Assembly: GCF_018555685.1 (NCBI RefSeq)
Contig: NZ_JAFLWW010000001.1
Span: forward strand, 682,001 to 746,000
Direction of reading: 5' to 3'
Length of the DNA stretch: 64,000 bases
Source of the DNA: Aminobacter anthyllidis
GTDB taxonomy: Bacteria > Pseudomonadota > Alphaproteobacteria > Rhizobiales > Rhizobiaceae
Shown here: in pieces, positions 16,447 to 26,935 of the stretch
Numbering within the stretch: position 1 is the first letter of the stretch
How the letters are laid out: the number at the start of each line of letters is the position of its first letter
Notes under the pieces: generated by a model
Databases searched by the model: none
What the model saw: only the letters and a program-made list of their open reading frames with translations
Told to the model about the DNA's origin: nothing
Translations under genes and position numbers: made by a program

Positions 16447-17985
16447 ATGGAAATCCTGAGCCAGGTGCTGGCGCGGAACGCGCGGCTGATCGGCGAGCGC
16501 AACTTCATCGTCACCGACAAGGAAACGATCACCTATGCGCGCTTCGCCGAACTGACCGCCCAGCTGGCCAGTGTTTTGAAGGCGCGCGGCGTGGCCAAGG
16601 GCGACCGCGTCGGCCTCTATCTGCCGAGCACGCCGATGATGGCGATCGGCTTCTGGGCCTGCCAGCGGCTCGGCGCGATCCCTGCTCCGTTGAGCGCCAT
16701 GTTCCGTCATGCCGAGCTGCGCAAGATCGTCACCCAGACCGGCATGAAGGCATTGGTCGCCGATGGCTCGACCTGGTCCTATTTCTCGCAAATCCGCAAC
16801 GAGTTCACCGACCTCGCCCACTGCCTTGTCGCCTCCGGCAACGGCGGGGCAGATGATCTATCGACGCTGATGGCTCAGGCACCCTCGACCTTCGAGGATG
16901 TAGCCTGCCACATCGACGACATCTGCGCCCTGTTCTTCACCTCGGGCACGACGGGTGCCCCAAAGGGTGCTGCGCAATCGCAGCTCAACCAGTGCTCGAC
17001 GCTGCGCGACATGATGGTGTCGCACCGGACGCGCTTTGCCGAGGAAACCTACCTTTGCGCCGTGCCGCTGTTCACCAATTTCGGCCTGACGGTGACGCTG
17101 AACCTGTGCCTCTACACCGGCGGCACCATCGTTCTGCACGAGCGTTGGGACACGCAGCGCGTTCTCGCCGACATCGGCCGCTACAAGGCCACCTATTTTG
17201 GCGGCACACCGACCATGTATGTCTACATGGTCAATGAGGTCGACCCGGCAAAGCATGACTTGTCTTCGCTGCGCATCTGCACGACGGGCGGCTCGCCCGT
17301 GCCGCAGCCTGTCATCCGCCGCTTCGAGGAGCTTTCGGGCGCCCGTGTCACCCAGGTCTACGGCTCGACCGAAACCAGCGGGCAGAACGTCATGGAGCCG
17401 ACATCAGGCATCCGCAAGGCGGGTTCGGCAGGCCTTGCCGTCGGCAGTTCACGTATCTCGATCGTCGACGATGAGGGCAATGCCATCCCGCAAGGCGAGA
17501 TCGGCGAGGTCATCATCTCGGGCGATTGCGTCGCCCAGGGCTACTGGCAGGACGAAAAGGCGACTGCCGAGGCGTTCGGCAATGGCGGCTGGAAATCCGG
17601 CGACCTCGGCTATGTCGACGAGGACGGCTACCTGTTCATCGTCGACCGCAAGAAGGACGTCATCATCGCCGGCGGCCATAACGTCTATCCGCTCGAGATC
17701 GAGGCGCTGCTCTACAAGCATCCTGCTGTCGCCATGTGCGCGGTCGTCGGCGCGCCCGACGAGAGCAAGGGCGAAATCCCGGTCGCAGTCATCGTCAAGG
17801 CCTCCGGGCACGACGCGACGGCCGAAGAACTGATCCGCTACTGCCGCGAGAGCCTCGCCGCCTACAAGGCCCCGCGCGCTGTCCACTTCATCGACACCAT
17901 GCCGGTGGAAGCCGCCAAGATCCGCAAGCGCGAGCTGGTGCTGGCACTGCGGGAAAACCGCATCGCCGATTTCAGGAACAAGTGA
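16447..17985 (+). CDS. AMP-forming acyl-CoA ligase
   Basis: 512-residue ANL-superfamily ligase. P-loop FFTSGTTGAPKGA at about 163-175, A5 motif YGSTET, hinge region GWKSGDLGYVDEDGYLF followed by DRKKDVIIAGGHNVYP, and the C-terminal lysine near 491 (VEAAKIRKREL, a diverged form of the usual PxTxxGK). It activates a carboxylic acid as acyl-AMP and transfers it to CoA. It is distinct from the FadD3-like ligase at 35,632-37,218, so two entry acids are likely. Side-chain or other steroid-derived acid is possible but not shown. Confidence 0.92.
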   Translation: MEILSQVLARNARLIGERNFIVTDKETITYARFAELTAQLASVLKARGVAKGDRVGLYLPSTPMMAIGFWACQRLGAIPAPLSAMFRHAELRKIVTQTGMKALVADGSTWSYFSQIRNEFTDLAHCLVASGNGGADDLSTLMAQAPSTFEDVACHIDDICALFFTSGTTGAPKGAAQSQLNQCSTLRDMMVSHRTRFAEETYLCAVPLFTNFGLTVTLNLCLYTGGTIVLHERWDTQRVLADIGRYKATYFGGTPTMYVYMVNEVDPAKHDLSSLRICTTGGSPVPQPVIRRFEELSGARVTQVYGSTETSGQNVMEPTSGIRKAGSAGLAVGSSRISIVDDEGNAIPQGEIGEVIISGDCVAQGYWQDEKATAEAFGNGGWKSGDLGYVDEDGYLFIVDRKKDVIIAGGHNVYPLEIEALLYKHPAVAMCAVVGAPDESKGEIPVAVIVKASGHDATAEELIRYCRESLAAYKAPRAVHFIDTMPVEAAKIRKRELVLALRENRIADFRNK

Positions 17986-18004
17986 GCCCGTAAGCGCCAA
18001 AGCG

Positions 18005-18033
18005 AAAGGCCGTGCACTGCGCAGCCTTTTCTT
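18005..18033 (+). terminator. Terminator after the CoA-ligase gene
   Basis: AAAGGC-rich stem pairing with GCAGCCTTTT, ACT loop, followed by TTTTCTTT on the plus strand; 20 bp after the ligase stop and before the convergent SDR gene. Confidence 0.65.
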
Positions 18034-18082
18034 TATCTGTCAGTATGTTGGCGATATTTTTTGATGAACCAATGGAGCTTTA

Positions 18083-18868
18083 TCAGGCGCTGGCTACGTC
18101 GCCAGCGCCACCGAACGCGCTCCAGCCGCCATCGACCGGCAGCACGGTGCCCGTAATGTAGGAGGCCCAGTCCGACAGCAGGAACACGGCCGCCTGCGCC
18201 ATTTCCGTCGGCAGCGCCAGCCGGCCGAGCGGCGTGCGTCGTTCGAGGATCGTCGGATCGAACGCCTTGCGCTCGAGCAGTGCCTCGACCATCGGCGTGC
18301 GCGTATAGGCCGGCGCGATCGCGTTGACCCGGATGCCCGACGGCCCCCATTCGCAGGCCAGCGTATGCGTCAGGTGGTTGATGCCGGCCTTGGCCGCCGC
18401 ATAGGCCGAGCGCCTTGGAAAGCCGCCGATCCCCACGATGGACGACACGTTGACGATCGCCCCTCGCTTCTGTGCCAGCATGGGACGCGACGCCGCCCGG
18501 CACATCAAGTAGGTGCCGCCCAGATTGACGTCGACCACGCGCTGCCAACGCTCCACCGACTGCTCATGCAGCGGCACCAGATCGTCACCAATGCCGGCTG
18601 AATTGAACACCAGATCGAGGCCGCCGAGCATGGCAATCGCTTCGCTTGCCATGCGTTCCGCATCGGCTTCGCTGGCGACATCGCCTTGGGTCGCCCCGAC
18701 CGCGCCCGTGCGCAACGCGGCCCCGTCGAGGTTCGCCCGGCTAAGATCAGCAATGACCACCCGTGCGCCGAGATCCGACAGCAGCTTGGCTGCCGTCTCG
18801 CCGATGCCGCTTGCGCCGCCTGTTACCAGTGCCCGCATGCCGTCGAAGCGGATCGCGGGCACAGTCAT
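18083..18868 (-). CDS. SDR-family oxidoreductase (classical)
   Basis: 261-residue SDR with TGGASGIG at 16-23, NSAG at 89-92 (Asn to Ser change at the second Asn), catalytic Ser142/143, Tyr156 and Lys160 (YAAAK), and the LPVDGG end. Asp41 after the second strand suggests NAD preference. It is the last gene of the transporter operon beginning at 24,623. Its ATG overlaps the previous stop as ATGA, so translation is coupled to the atypical SDR before it. The substrate is unknown. Confidence 0.88.
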   Translation of the reverse strand: MTVPAIRFDGMRALVTGGASGIGETAAKLLSDLGARVVIADLSRANLDGAALRTGAVGATQGDVASEADAERMASEAIAMLGGLDLVFNSAGIGDDLVPLHEQSVERWQRVVDVNLGGTYLMCRAASRPMLAQKRGAIVNVSSIVGIGGFPRRSAYAAAKAGINHLTHTLACEWGPSGIRVNAIAPAYTRTPMVEALLERKAFDPTILERRTPLGRLALPTEMAQAAVFLLSDWASYITGTVLPVDGGWSAFGGAGDVASA

Positions 18869-19620
18869 GCGTCCGGGTCTCCGCCGTCCGCGGCGTCGGC
18901 CCGGAAATGGAAGTCCGGGCTCCACTGCTCACGCGGCTGGACGTGCAAGTGCCAGTAGGCGTCGGCGATGAGATCGTGGTCGTAAGGCGTTCCGGCCTGC
19001 ATCGTGCCATGGATGGCGACGGTCGACACCTGGATGCCCGCAGGAGACAGCTCCTTCTCCAGCGAATGCCCGAGGCTGCGGAGTGCTGCCTTGCCGAGCG
19101 AAGTCACGCCCCATTCGATCCAGGGTCCGAAGGCGAGCACACCACCAGTCAGCAGGATCGTGCCCCGGCCGCGCTCGATCATCCTGGGTGCCACCGCCTG
19201 CGCGGCATGCAGCGCTCCGGCGACATTGGTCCTGAAGGCATCCACGACGTAGTCGACGCTGGCCGCTTCGCCATGCGAGCGCCAGCCGTCGGCCGTGCCA
19301 TATTTCACCTCGTCCATGCGGGACGGCGTGACAAAGCGGGCCGGCTCGACGATTGCAGCATTGTAGAGCAACACGTCCGCATCGCCATGCTGCTCGCGGA
19401 TAGAGGCATGAACCCGGTCCATGTCCTTTGGTTTGCCGGCGTCGCCGACAAACCCGGCAACGTCTAGCCCCTCGGACCGCAGCTCGTGCTCATATCGCGC
19501 TATCGCCTCGGCGCGCCGCCCGACGAAGGCTACGCGGTGGCCTTCGCGGGCAAATTTCTTGACCAGGGCCTGGCCGAGGCCAGGCCCCATGCCGATGACT
19601 ACGGTCGATGGAATGCTCAC
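18865..19620 (-). CDS. Atypical SDR-fold protein without YxxxK
   Basis: 251-residue Rossmann protein. The cofactor motif GMGPGLGQAL (10-19) is a variant of TGxxxGxG, and VGRRAEAIARYEHEL follows as in SDRs. Around the active site it reads TGGVLAFGPWIEWGVTSLGK, with Thr173 four residues before Lys177 where a Tyr is expected; NNAG is YNAA. It may be an SDR using a different acid or a non-catalytic partner of the coupled classical SDR. ATG 19,620 overlaps the permease stop (ATGA). Confidence 0.75.
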   Translation of the reverse strand: MSIPSTVVIGMGPGLGQALVKKFAREGHRVAFVGRRAEAIARYEHELRSEGLDVAGFVGDAGKPKDMDRVHASIREQHGDADVLLYNAAIVEPARFVTPSRMDEVKYGTADGWRSHGEAASVDYVVDAFRTNVAGALHAAQAVAPRMIERGRGTILLTGGVLAFGPWIEWGVTSLGKAALRSLGHSLEKELSPAGIQVSTVAIHGTMQAGTPYDHDLIADAYWHLHVQPREQWSPDFHFRADAADGGDPDA

Positions 19621-21565
19621 TGTGCGGCCTCGGTCTTGGCAACGGCTTCGGTGGTCTTGACGCCCTTCTGCGCCTTGCGCTCGGCACGGTTCGACAGGAA
19701 TTCCTCAAGCGTGCCGACAATGCCCTTGCGCAGGAACAGCACGCAAAGCACGAAGATCGCCCCCTGTACAACCACCACCCAGGCGCCGAGCGTCGCAAGT
19801 TCGCGCTGCAGCGTCACCAGAACAGCCGCACCGACCACCGGTCCGAGCAGGGTGCCGACGCCGCCGATCAGCGTCATCAACAGCACGTCCGCCGAGGTCA
19901 TGAAGAACACGTCGGCCAGCGACGCCAGCTGGAAGATGATCGCCTTGAGGCCGCCTGCGACGCCTGACAGCATCGCCGAAAGCGTGAACGCGATCAGCTT
20001 GAAGCGGTCGGTCGAATAGCCGAGCGAAATGGCGCGCGGCTCGTTCTCGCGGATCGACTTCAGCGTCTGGCCGAAGGGCGAATGGATGATGCGGTAGACG
20101 AAGGCGAAGCCGACAAGGAACACGACGAGCGTGACGTAATACATGTTCAGCGTGTTGGAGAGGTCGATGAGGCCGAACAGCGTGCCGCGCGGCACCGACT
20201 GGATGCCGTCCTCGCCATGGGTCCACGGCGCCTGCACGGCGTAGAAATAGATGATCTGCGCCAGCGCCAGCGTGATCATGGCGAAGTAGAGCCCCTGCCG
20301 GCGGATTGCCAGCCACCCGAACAGAACGCCGATGGCGGTGGCAACCGAAACGCCGAGCAGGATGCAAAGCTCGGTCGGCAGCCCCCAGGCAGCGGCCGCG
20401 TGGGCCGTCACATAAGACGAGGCGCCATAGAAGGCGGCATGGCCGAAAGCGAGCAGGCCGACATAGCCGAAGATCAGATTGTAGGCGAGTGCAAACAGCG
20501 CCAGAACCAGGATCTTCATGCCCATGACTGGGTAGATCACGAACGGCAGCAGGCCGCCTCCGATGGCGAAGATCGCCAACCACAGGCGGCCGTTTTCAAG
20601 GAAACTGCCGGAGCGGCCCGACGAGACGTCGGCGACAGAATGGCTGGTCGTTTCCTTGCCGAACAGGCCTGCCGGGCGGAAGATCAGCACCAGTGCCATG
20701 ATGATGAAGATGACCGTCGACGACGCCTGCGGATAAAACACCTTGGTCAGGCCTTCGATCACGCCCAGCATCAGGCCCGAGACAATCGCACCGAAGATCG
20801 AGCCCATGCCGCCGATCACAACCACCGCGAAGATGGTGATGATGATGCCCTGCCCCATCTGCGGGCTGACCTGGTAGATCGGTGCGGCCATGACGCCGGC
20901 AAAACCGGCGAGGCCGACGCCGAAGGCGTAGGTCAGCATCAGAAGACGCGGCACGTTGATGCCGAAAGCGCGCACGAGGTCGGGATTTTCGGTCGCGGCG
21001 CGCAGGTAGGAGCCGAGCTTGGTGCGCTCGACGACATACCAGGTGCCGAAGCAGACGACGATTGCCACCGCGATCACCCAGGCACGGTAGATCGGCAGGA
21101 ACATGAAGCCGAGATTGATGCCGCCCTTCAGCGTATCAGGCACGCCATACATCTGACCGGCCGCACCGTAATAGACGTTGAACGCACCTTCGATCGCCAT
21201 GGCCAGGCCGACGGTTAAGAGCAGGCCATAGGCATGATCGAGATCGTAGACGCGGCGAATGAAGATGCGCTCCATCAGCGCGCCGATGACGGCCACCACC
21301 AGCGGCACGATGACCAGCGCCCACCAGTAGCCGATGGATGGCAGGCCGAGGCCGGGAAACAGCTCGGGCAGGCGCATGAGATACCACGCGCCGAACGCGC
21401 CCAGCATATACTGCGCGCCATGAACGAAGTTGCCGATGCGCAGCATGCCGAAGATGATCGCCACGCCGAGGCTCATCATTGCGTAGAACGAGCCGTTGAT
21501 GAGGCCGACGAGAAGCTGGCCGAAAAGCAGTGCAGGCGGAACGCCAATCAGGTCCATCATGGCCA

Positions 21566-21566
<1 letters not shown>
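19617..21566 (-). CDS. Fused branched-chain-type ABC permease (LivH-LivM)
   Basis: 649-residue inner-membrane protein joining both permeases of a HAAT-type importer. Residues 1 to about 300 are LivH-like (LINGSFYAMMSLGVAIIFGM, EAA-loop region AATENPDLVRAFGINVPRL). A linker near 310-330 (KETTSHSVADVSSGRSGSF) leads to a LivM-like half (LALFALAYNLIFGYVGLLAF, SIRENEPRAISLGYSTDRFK). The charged tail ends KTEAAQ. Separate livH and livM genes are the usual arrangement. GTG 21,569 or ATG 21,566 could start it; ATG overlaps the upstream stop (TGATG). Confidence 0.9.
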
Positions 21567-22271
<705 letters not shown>

Positions 22272-22279
<8 letters not shown>

Positions 22280-23051
22280 CTGCGCCACCGATGTAGGCTT
22301 CGATTACGCGCGGGTCGCGCGACACGGTCTCGTAATTGCCCTCGGCGAGCACACGCCCCTGCGCCAGCACAGTGATGGTGTCGGAAAGTGCGGCAACGAC
22401 CGACAGATTGTGCTCGACCATCAGGATGGTGCGGTCGCTTGATACCTTGCGGATCAGTTCGGCGATGCGGTCGACATCCTCGTGGCCCATGCCCGAGGTC
22501 GGCTCGTCAAGCAGCAGCATCTCGGGATCGAGCGCCAGCGTCGTTGCGATCTCCAGCGCGCGCTTGCGCCCGTAAGGCAGGTTGACTGCGACGTGATCGC
22601 GATAGTTGAGCATGCCGACGGAATCGAGCAACTCGTCGATGCGGTCGTTGAGCACCCCAAGCGTGCGTTCGCTCTGCCAGAAGCGGTAGGAAGTACCCGT
22701 CGGCCGCTGTAGCGCCATGCGCACGTTCTCGCGCACGCTCATGCGCGGGAACACCGCCGAGATCTGGAACGAACGCACGATGCCCTTGCGCGCCACCTCT
22801 TCCGGCTTCAGCGCGGTGATGTCCTCGCCATTGTAGCGGATCGTGCCTTCGCTCGGCGAAAGGAACTTGGTGATCAGGTTGAACGTCGTCGTCTTGCCGG
22901 CGCCATTGGGGCCGATCAGCGCGTGGATAGTGTTGCGCCGGACCTTGAGGTCAACGTCCTTCACGGCTGCGAAGCCGTAGAAATACCGGCTCAGCCCGGA
23001 CGCCTCGATGATGTAGTCGTCCGCAGTGCCTTGTCGCACCTTGTCCTCCAC
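22272..23051 (-). CDS. Branched-chain-type ABC transporter ATPase (LivG)
   Basis: 259-residue ATPase. Walker A IGPNGAGKTTTFN, LPYGRKRALEIATTLAL in place of the canonical LSxGxQ signature, as common in LivG proteins, Walker B MLLLDEPTSGMGHED and switch His in LMVEHNLSVV. It pairs with the LivF-like ATPase on the fused permease. The start is GTG 23,051 (GTGGAGGAC), preceded by AGAGAAC; no ATG is suitable. It follows the DUF1330-like gene by 33 bp in the same operon. Confidence 0.9.
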
Positions 23052-23084
23052 GTTCTCTAGAAAATGCGCGGCAGGGGCCGTTCG

Positions 23085-23369
23085 TCATGCATCGACGAGA
23101 ATGCCCTTGCCGCGTGATGCCAGCTGCCGCAGCCCCACCACCTTCTGGTAGCCGGCTGAATGGTAGAAGCGGCGGGCATCGTCAGTGCTCGGGAACTCGA
23201 CCACTGAGATCGACGCCGGCTGCCAGCCGCCCTCGAGGCTTTCGATGCGATCGCTCGACAAGACGAAACGCCCGCCGCTTGCAGCCATGATCGGCCCGGC
23301 AAACTCGCGATAGTGCCTCCAGGCCGCCTCGTCGGTAACCTCGATCTCGAAGATCAGATAGCCCGGCAC
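23085..23369 (-). CDS. DUF1330-like small protein
   Basis: 94-residue protein with the DUF1330 (dimeric alpha-beta barrel) pattern: GYLIFEIEVTDEAAWRHYRE, GGRFVLSSDRIESLEGGW, SISVVEFPSTDDARRFYHSAGYQKV. Members are small cytoplasmic proteins of unknown role. A GTG start at 23,369 with GGGAG 9 nt upstream fits the family N-terminus (usually MPGYLI); the frame is open a little further upstream but without similarity. It lies between binding-protein and ATPase genes of an uptake operon, so a role in the catabolic pathway is likely. Confidence 0.72.
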   Translation of the reverse strand: MPGYLIFEIEVTDEAAWRHYREFAGPIMAASGGRFVLSSDRIESLEGGWQPASISVVEFPSTDDARRFYHSAGYQKVVGLRQLASRGKGILVDA

Positions 23370-23426
23370 GTCGTTGCTCCCACAGGTCGAATGCCGGACC
23401 GCGATATCGCAGCCCGGCATCGAGGC

Positions 23427-24623
23427 TCAGCTCTTGCCCAGCTTGCAGGCGCTCTTGTCGATAGAGCGGAAGGCCTGGTCGGCCGGGACAGTGGTCACGA
23501 CCTTGAACACGTCCTGCGCGTCTGCCGCTTCACCGGGCGCACGCACTTCGAGCAGTTGCATGTCGTGCGCCAGGCGGCCGTTGGGCAAAAGCGTCGCGTT
23601 CTTGGCGAACAGGTCGTTGATCTTGCCTTCGCGCAGCTTGGCGAGCACGGCGGTCGGCTCGTCGGTGCCGGCCGCCTTGACGGCGTTGAGGTAGTTGGTG
23701 GCAGCCGAATAGGCGCCAGCTGCGACCCAGCCCGGCGCGTTGCCGGTTTTCTTCTGCATCTCTTCCTTGAAGTGCTTGGAAGCGTCATCGGTGTTCCAGT
23801 ACCAGGCGGCGGCGAACTGGATGCCTTTCAGCGCCTCGAGTCCGATGGCGCGCGCGTCCGACTGGTGCAGCACGGTCACCGCCACACGCATGCCCTGGTC
23901 GATCAGGCCGAACTCCTGCACCTGCTTAAGCGCGTTGATCAATTCGGGACCGTTGACGGTCAGCGCCAGCACCTTGGCGCCGGACGCCTGGGCCTGGAGG
24001 ATGTAGGACGAGAAATCGGTGGTGCCGAGCGGCGCGCGCACCTGGCCGAGTATCTTGCCGCCTTCGTCTTCGACCGCGGTCTTGACGCCGGCTTCCATCA
24101 CCTTGCCGGCCTCGTAGTCGGGCGACAGGATGAACCAGGTCTCGCCACCTGCCTTGAGCTGGGCGCTGACCGACGAACGCACCTGCGAATAGGCGTCATA
24201 GGCCCAGGCAAGGCCGTAGCCGTTGCAGTCGGCCTCGGTCATCTTGTCGGTCATCGGCGAGACGAAGAAGCCGAGCTTCTTTTGCTCGCCAAGCAAGTTG
24301 TTGACCGAAAGCGCGATCGCCGAGTTGGCAACGTCGAACAGCGCATCGACATTGTCACGCTCCAGCCATTCGCGGGCGATCGAAAGCGCGATTTCCGGCT
24401 TGTTCTGGTGGTCGGCCGACACCAGTTCGACCGGCTTGCCAAGCACTTCGCCGCCGAAGTCGGAAATGGCGAGCTTGACCGCCTCGGTCACCTCGGTGCC
24501 GCCGAGCGCGGAGAAAGACGAGCTCTGGTCGTTGAGCACGCCGAGCTTGACGCTGGCATCCTGCGCGGCGGCAGTCAGCGCGGTCGACAGCAGCAGGGCT
24601 GCCGCGAGAATGGATTTCTTCAT
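23427..24623 (-). CDS. Branched-chain-type ABC substrate-binding protein
   Basis: 398-residue periplasmic binding protein of the Peripla_BP_6 (LivJ/HAAT) family. A signal peptide (MKKSILAAALLLSTALTAAAQ) precedes VKLGVLNDQSSSFSALGGTEV and the two-lobed domain. It heads the operon with DUF1330, LivG, LivF and LivHM, so it is the likely specificity determinant of that importer. Related HAAT systems import aromatic or cyclic carboxylates as well as amino acids; a steroid-derived acid is a plausible but unproven ligand. Operator copy 8 lies 134 nt upstream. Confidence 0.9.
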   Translation of the reverse strand: MKKSILAAALLLSTALTAAAQDASVKLGVLNDQSSSFSALGGTEVTEAVKLAISDFGGEVLGKPVELVSADHQNKPEIALSIAREWLERDNVDALFDVANSAIALSVNNLLGEQKKLGFFVSPMTDKMTEADCNGYGLAWAYDAYSQVRSSVSAQLKAGGETWFILSPDYEAGKVMEAGVKTAVEDEGGKILGQVRAPLGTTDFSSYILQAQASGAKVLALTVNGPELINALKQVQEFGLIDQGMRVAVTVLHQSDARAIGLEALKGIQFAAAWYWNTDDASKHFKEEMQKKTGNAPGWVAAGAYSAATNYLNAVKAAGTDEPTAVLAKLREGKINDLFAKNATLLPNGRLAHDMQLLEVRAPGEAADAQDVFKVVTTVPADQAFRSIDKSACKLGKS

Positions 24624-24757
24624 GTCATTCCTCCCCAGGAACTTAGGCTTCAACTGCCGGTCTGGATGCGCGCCGGCATTCGAATGCGCGCAAGGCCGCC
24701 ACGCGGCATGGCGTGACGACTCCTCAGGGTGAAATCACAGGATGCGCGAAGGCCAAA

Positions 24758-24777
24758 CATCGTCCATGCGGACTAGC
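24758..24777 (+). promoter_or_regulatory. Operator-like motif, copy 8
   Basis: CATCGTCCATGCGGACTAGC with GTCC-N4-GGAC symmetry, upstream of the minus-strand transporter operon (134 nt to the start codon). Confidence 0.74.
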
Positions 24778-24817
24778 GCACATTCTGGCCCATCTGGACC
24801 GCTGCCACCCTCGCCCG

Positions 24818-24837
24818 GGTAGTTCGTTTGCGGGATG
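24818..24837 (-). promoter_or_regulatory. Diverged operator-like motif, copy 9
   Basis: Read on the minus strand: CATCCCGCAAACGAACTACC; on the plus strand 16 of 20 positions equal copy 2. It lies 32 nt before the GMC oxidoreductase start. Confidence 0.5.
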
Positions 24838-24869
24838 CGAGCGGCCACAGGTGGTCCAGACATCGCGGC

Positions 24870-26474
24870 ATGAGCGAATTCGACACCATCATCGTCGGCG
24901 CCGGCTCGGCCGGCTGCGTGCTGGCCAGCAGGCTGAGCGAAGATCCGGGACACAGGGTGCTTGTGCTGGAGGCCGGTCCGTCCGACCTTCATCTCTTCGT
25001 CCGCATGCCCCGGGCATGGGTCAAATTGACAAAACACCCCAAGCGCTCCTGGAACTTTCCTGTCGAGCATGAAAAGGACCGGCCTCGGGACGAAACCTGG
25101 GCGCGCGGCCGCGGATTGGGCGGATCGAGCTCGATCAACGGCATGCTTTATTGCCGCGGCGCGCCCGAGGACTACGACAGCTGGGCGAGCTTCGGCGTGA
25201 GCGGCTGGAGCTGGTCGGACATTGCACCGGTTTTCCGCAAGATCGAGAAGCACCAGCTTGGTGGCAATGCCATCAGGGGCGGCGATGGCCCGCTGCAAGT
25301 GAGCAGCCATCCACTCGGCGATCCGTTAGGCAAAGCCATCCTCGACGCCGGCGCCTCACTTGGGCTTGAGCATCTCGACGATCTCAACGGCGACAGGCGC
25401 GAAGGCATCGGCGCCTACACCCACACGGTCGACCACCGGGGTCGGCGCATGAGTGCCGCGCGAGCGTTCCTGCGCCCGGCGATGAAACGCAAGAACCTCG
25501 TCGTGCGTACAGGTGCGCAGGTGCAACGCATCCTGTTCGAGGGCCAGCGGGCTGTCGGCGTCGAATATCTTGCTGGCGGCAAAAGGCGCATCGCTCGCGC
25601 CTCACAGGAGGTCATCGTCGCCTGCGGCGCGATCCAGTCGCCGCAATTGCTGCAGGTCTCCGGTATCGGCCGGCCGGAAGTGCTCTCGGCAGCCGGTGTC
25701 GGGATCGTGGCCGAACTGCCCGGAGTCGGCCGGAACTTCGCCGAGCATCTGGTCGTCGCACTGCCCTATCGCCTCGCTGGGCTTCACGGCCACAATCGCC
25801 GGCTCGGCGGCCTGCGCCTGATCGGTGAAGTCCTGCGCTACTACCTCGCCGGCACGGGGCTGATGAGTTTTGGCGCGTCCGAAATGGGCGGCTTTGTCCG
25901 CTCATCGCCCGATGTCGACTATGCCGACCTGCAGCTGTCGCTGTCGCCCTATACCTTCGCCCGGGGGCTGCTGCAGGGACAGCTGAAGCTGGAGGACAAG
26001 CCAGGCCTCACCATCATCGGCTACGCCCTGCGGCCAGAGAGCCGCGGCGAGGTCACGATCCGCACGCCTGACATGGATGACATGCCCTCGATACGGCCGA
26101 ACTGGCTGGCGACCGAGCACGACAGGCGCACAGCGGTTGCCATGATGCGTATCATGCGCAACTTCGTTGCCCAGCCGGCCTTGCACCCCTTCGTCAAGGA
26201 AGAGCTGTGGCCGGGCAAGGCCCTTCAAACCGACGACGAGTTGCTGGCAGCCTTCCGCTCGACCTTCGTGTCGGGGCTGCATGCGGTCGGCACCTGCCGG
26301 ATGGGCAACGACGCCGATGCCGTTGTCGACGAGCGGCTGCGCGTCCGCGGCCTCGAAGGTTTGCGTGTCATCGATGCCTCGGTGATCCCGGTGCCGATCT
26401 CGGGCAATACCAACGGCCCCGTCATGGCGCTGGCCTGGCGCGCCGCCGACCTGATCCTCGAGGAAAGACGATGA
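24870..26474 (+). CDS. GMC-family FAD-dependent oxidoreductase
   Basis: 534-residue choline-dehydrogenase-type GMC protein. FAD-binding TIIVGAGSAGCVLASRLSED at the N-terminus, GMC signature 1 around GRGLGGSSSINGMLYCRG, signature 2 near GAIQSPQLLQVSGIG, and the C-terminal active-site region LHAVGTCRMG ... NTNGPVMALAWRAADLI. It oxidises a primary or secondary alcohol. The start ATG 24,870 gives MSEFDTIIVGAG; the 14 residues upstream in frame have no family similarity. It converges on the NTF2-like gene with 4 bp between stops. A second GMC protein is encoded at 44,369-45,982. Confidence 0.9.
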   Translation: MSEFDTIIVGAGSAGCVLASRLSEDPGHRVLVLEAGPSDLHLFVRMPRAWVKLTKHPKRSWNFPVEHEKDRPRDETWARGRGLGGSSSINGMLYCRGAPEDYDSWASFGVSGWSWSDIAPVFRKIEKHQLGGNAIRGGDGPLQVSSHPLGDPLGKAILDAGASLGLEHLDDLNGDRREGIGAYTHTVDHRGRRMSAARAFLRPAMKRKNLVVRTGAQVQRILFEGQRAVGVEYLAGGKRRIARASQEVIVACGAIQSPQLLQVSGIGRPEVLSAAGVGIVAELPGVGRNFAEHLVVALPYRLAGLHGHNRRLGGLRLIGEVLRYYLAGTGLMSFGASEMGGFVRSSPDVDYADLQLSLSPYTFARGLLQGQLKLEDKPGLTIIGYALRPESRGEVTIRTPDMDDMPSIRPNWLATEHDRRTAVAMMRIMRNFVAQPALHPFVKEELWPGKALQTDDELLAAFRSTFVSGLHAVGTCRMGNDADAVVDERLRVRGLEGLRVIDASVIPVPISGNTNGPVMALAWRAADLILEERR

Positions 26475-26478
26475 ACTT

Positions 26479-26934
26479 TCAGAAATCGAAGAATTCAGAG
26501 CGTGCGCTGCTGAACGCCTTTTCAAGTCGATGCAGCATGCGCCAGCCGGTTTCAGTCCTGCGATAGCGCACGTCGTACTGGCCGCAGGCGGTGCGGCTCA
26601 TCGTGTGGTTCGTCCCGAGACGGCCGATGGCGACGAACTGGAAATGCAGGTGCCCCGTGGCCTCGTCGCCGTCGATTTCGAGCAACGGCAGCCCCGGCAC
26701 GTGCACGCCGGTGAATTTTGACGTGAAATCCAGGCAGAAAGTCGACAGCTGGTCCTTGCCCTCGACCTTGAGCGCCGGGCGGTCGCCGACCGCGGCTATC
26801 TCGAACACGCCGTCGCCAGTGAACACATCGGCCCAGGCATTGCCGTCGCCGCAGTCCCAGGCGCGGGCATAACACGCCTCGAGCGCGATGATGTCGAGCA
26901 TTGCCTCGGCACGCGCCAACCGTTGCTCCAGCAT
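26479..26934 (-). CDS. SnoaL/NTF2-like protein (third copy)
   Basis: 151-residue SnoaL_4-type protein: MLDIIALEACYARAWDCGDGNAWADVFTGDGVF forms the first helix and strand, and VPGLPLLEIDGDEATGHLHFQFVAIG follows. The pattern fits ring-hydroxylase beta-subunit/SnoaL-like folds, but there is no alpha subunit nearby. Role unknown. The ATG at 26,934 is one nucleotide past the hydrolase stop (TGA-G-ATG), so the two genes are translationally coupled; the frame upstream overlaps the hydrolase gene and was not used. Confidence 0.75.
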   Translation of the reverse strand: MLEQRLARAEAMLDIIALEACYARAWDCGDGNAWADVFTGDGVFEIAAVGDRPALKVEGKDQLSTFCLDFTSKFTGVHVPGLPLLEIDGDEATGHLHFQFVAIGRLGTNHTMSRTACGQYDVRYRRTETGWRMLHRLEKAFSSARSEFFDF

Positions 26935-26935
26935 C

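Noticed and set aside
20082-21218. 378-codon plus-strand open frame rich in Asp, His and Arg
   Set aside because: Antisense to the fused permease gene; charged composition is typical of a mirror of membrane-segment codons.
23313-24716. 467-codon plus-strand open frame
   Set aside because: Antisense to the binding-protein gene with a signal peptide; composition is an Arg/Gly/Val/Asp-rich shadow.
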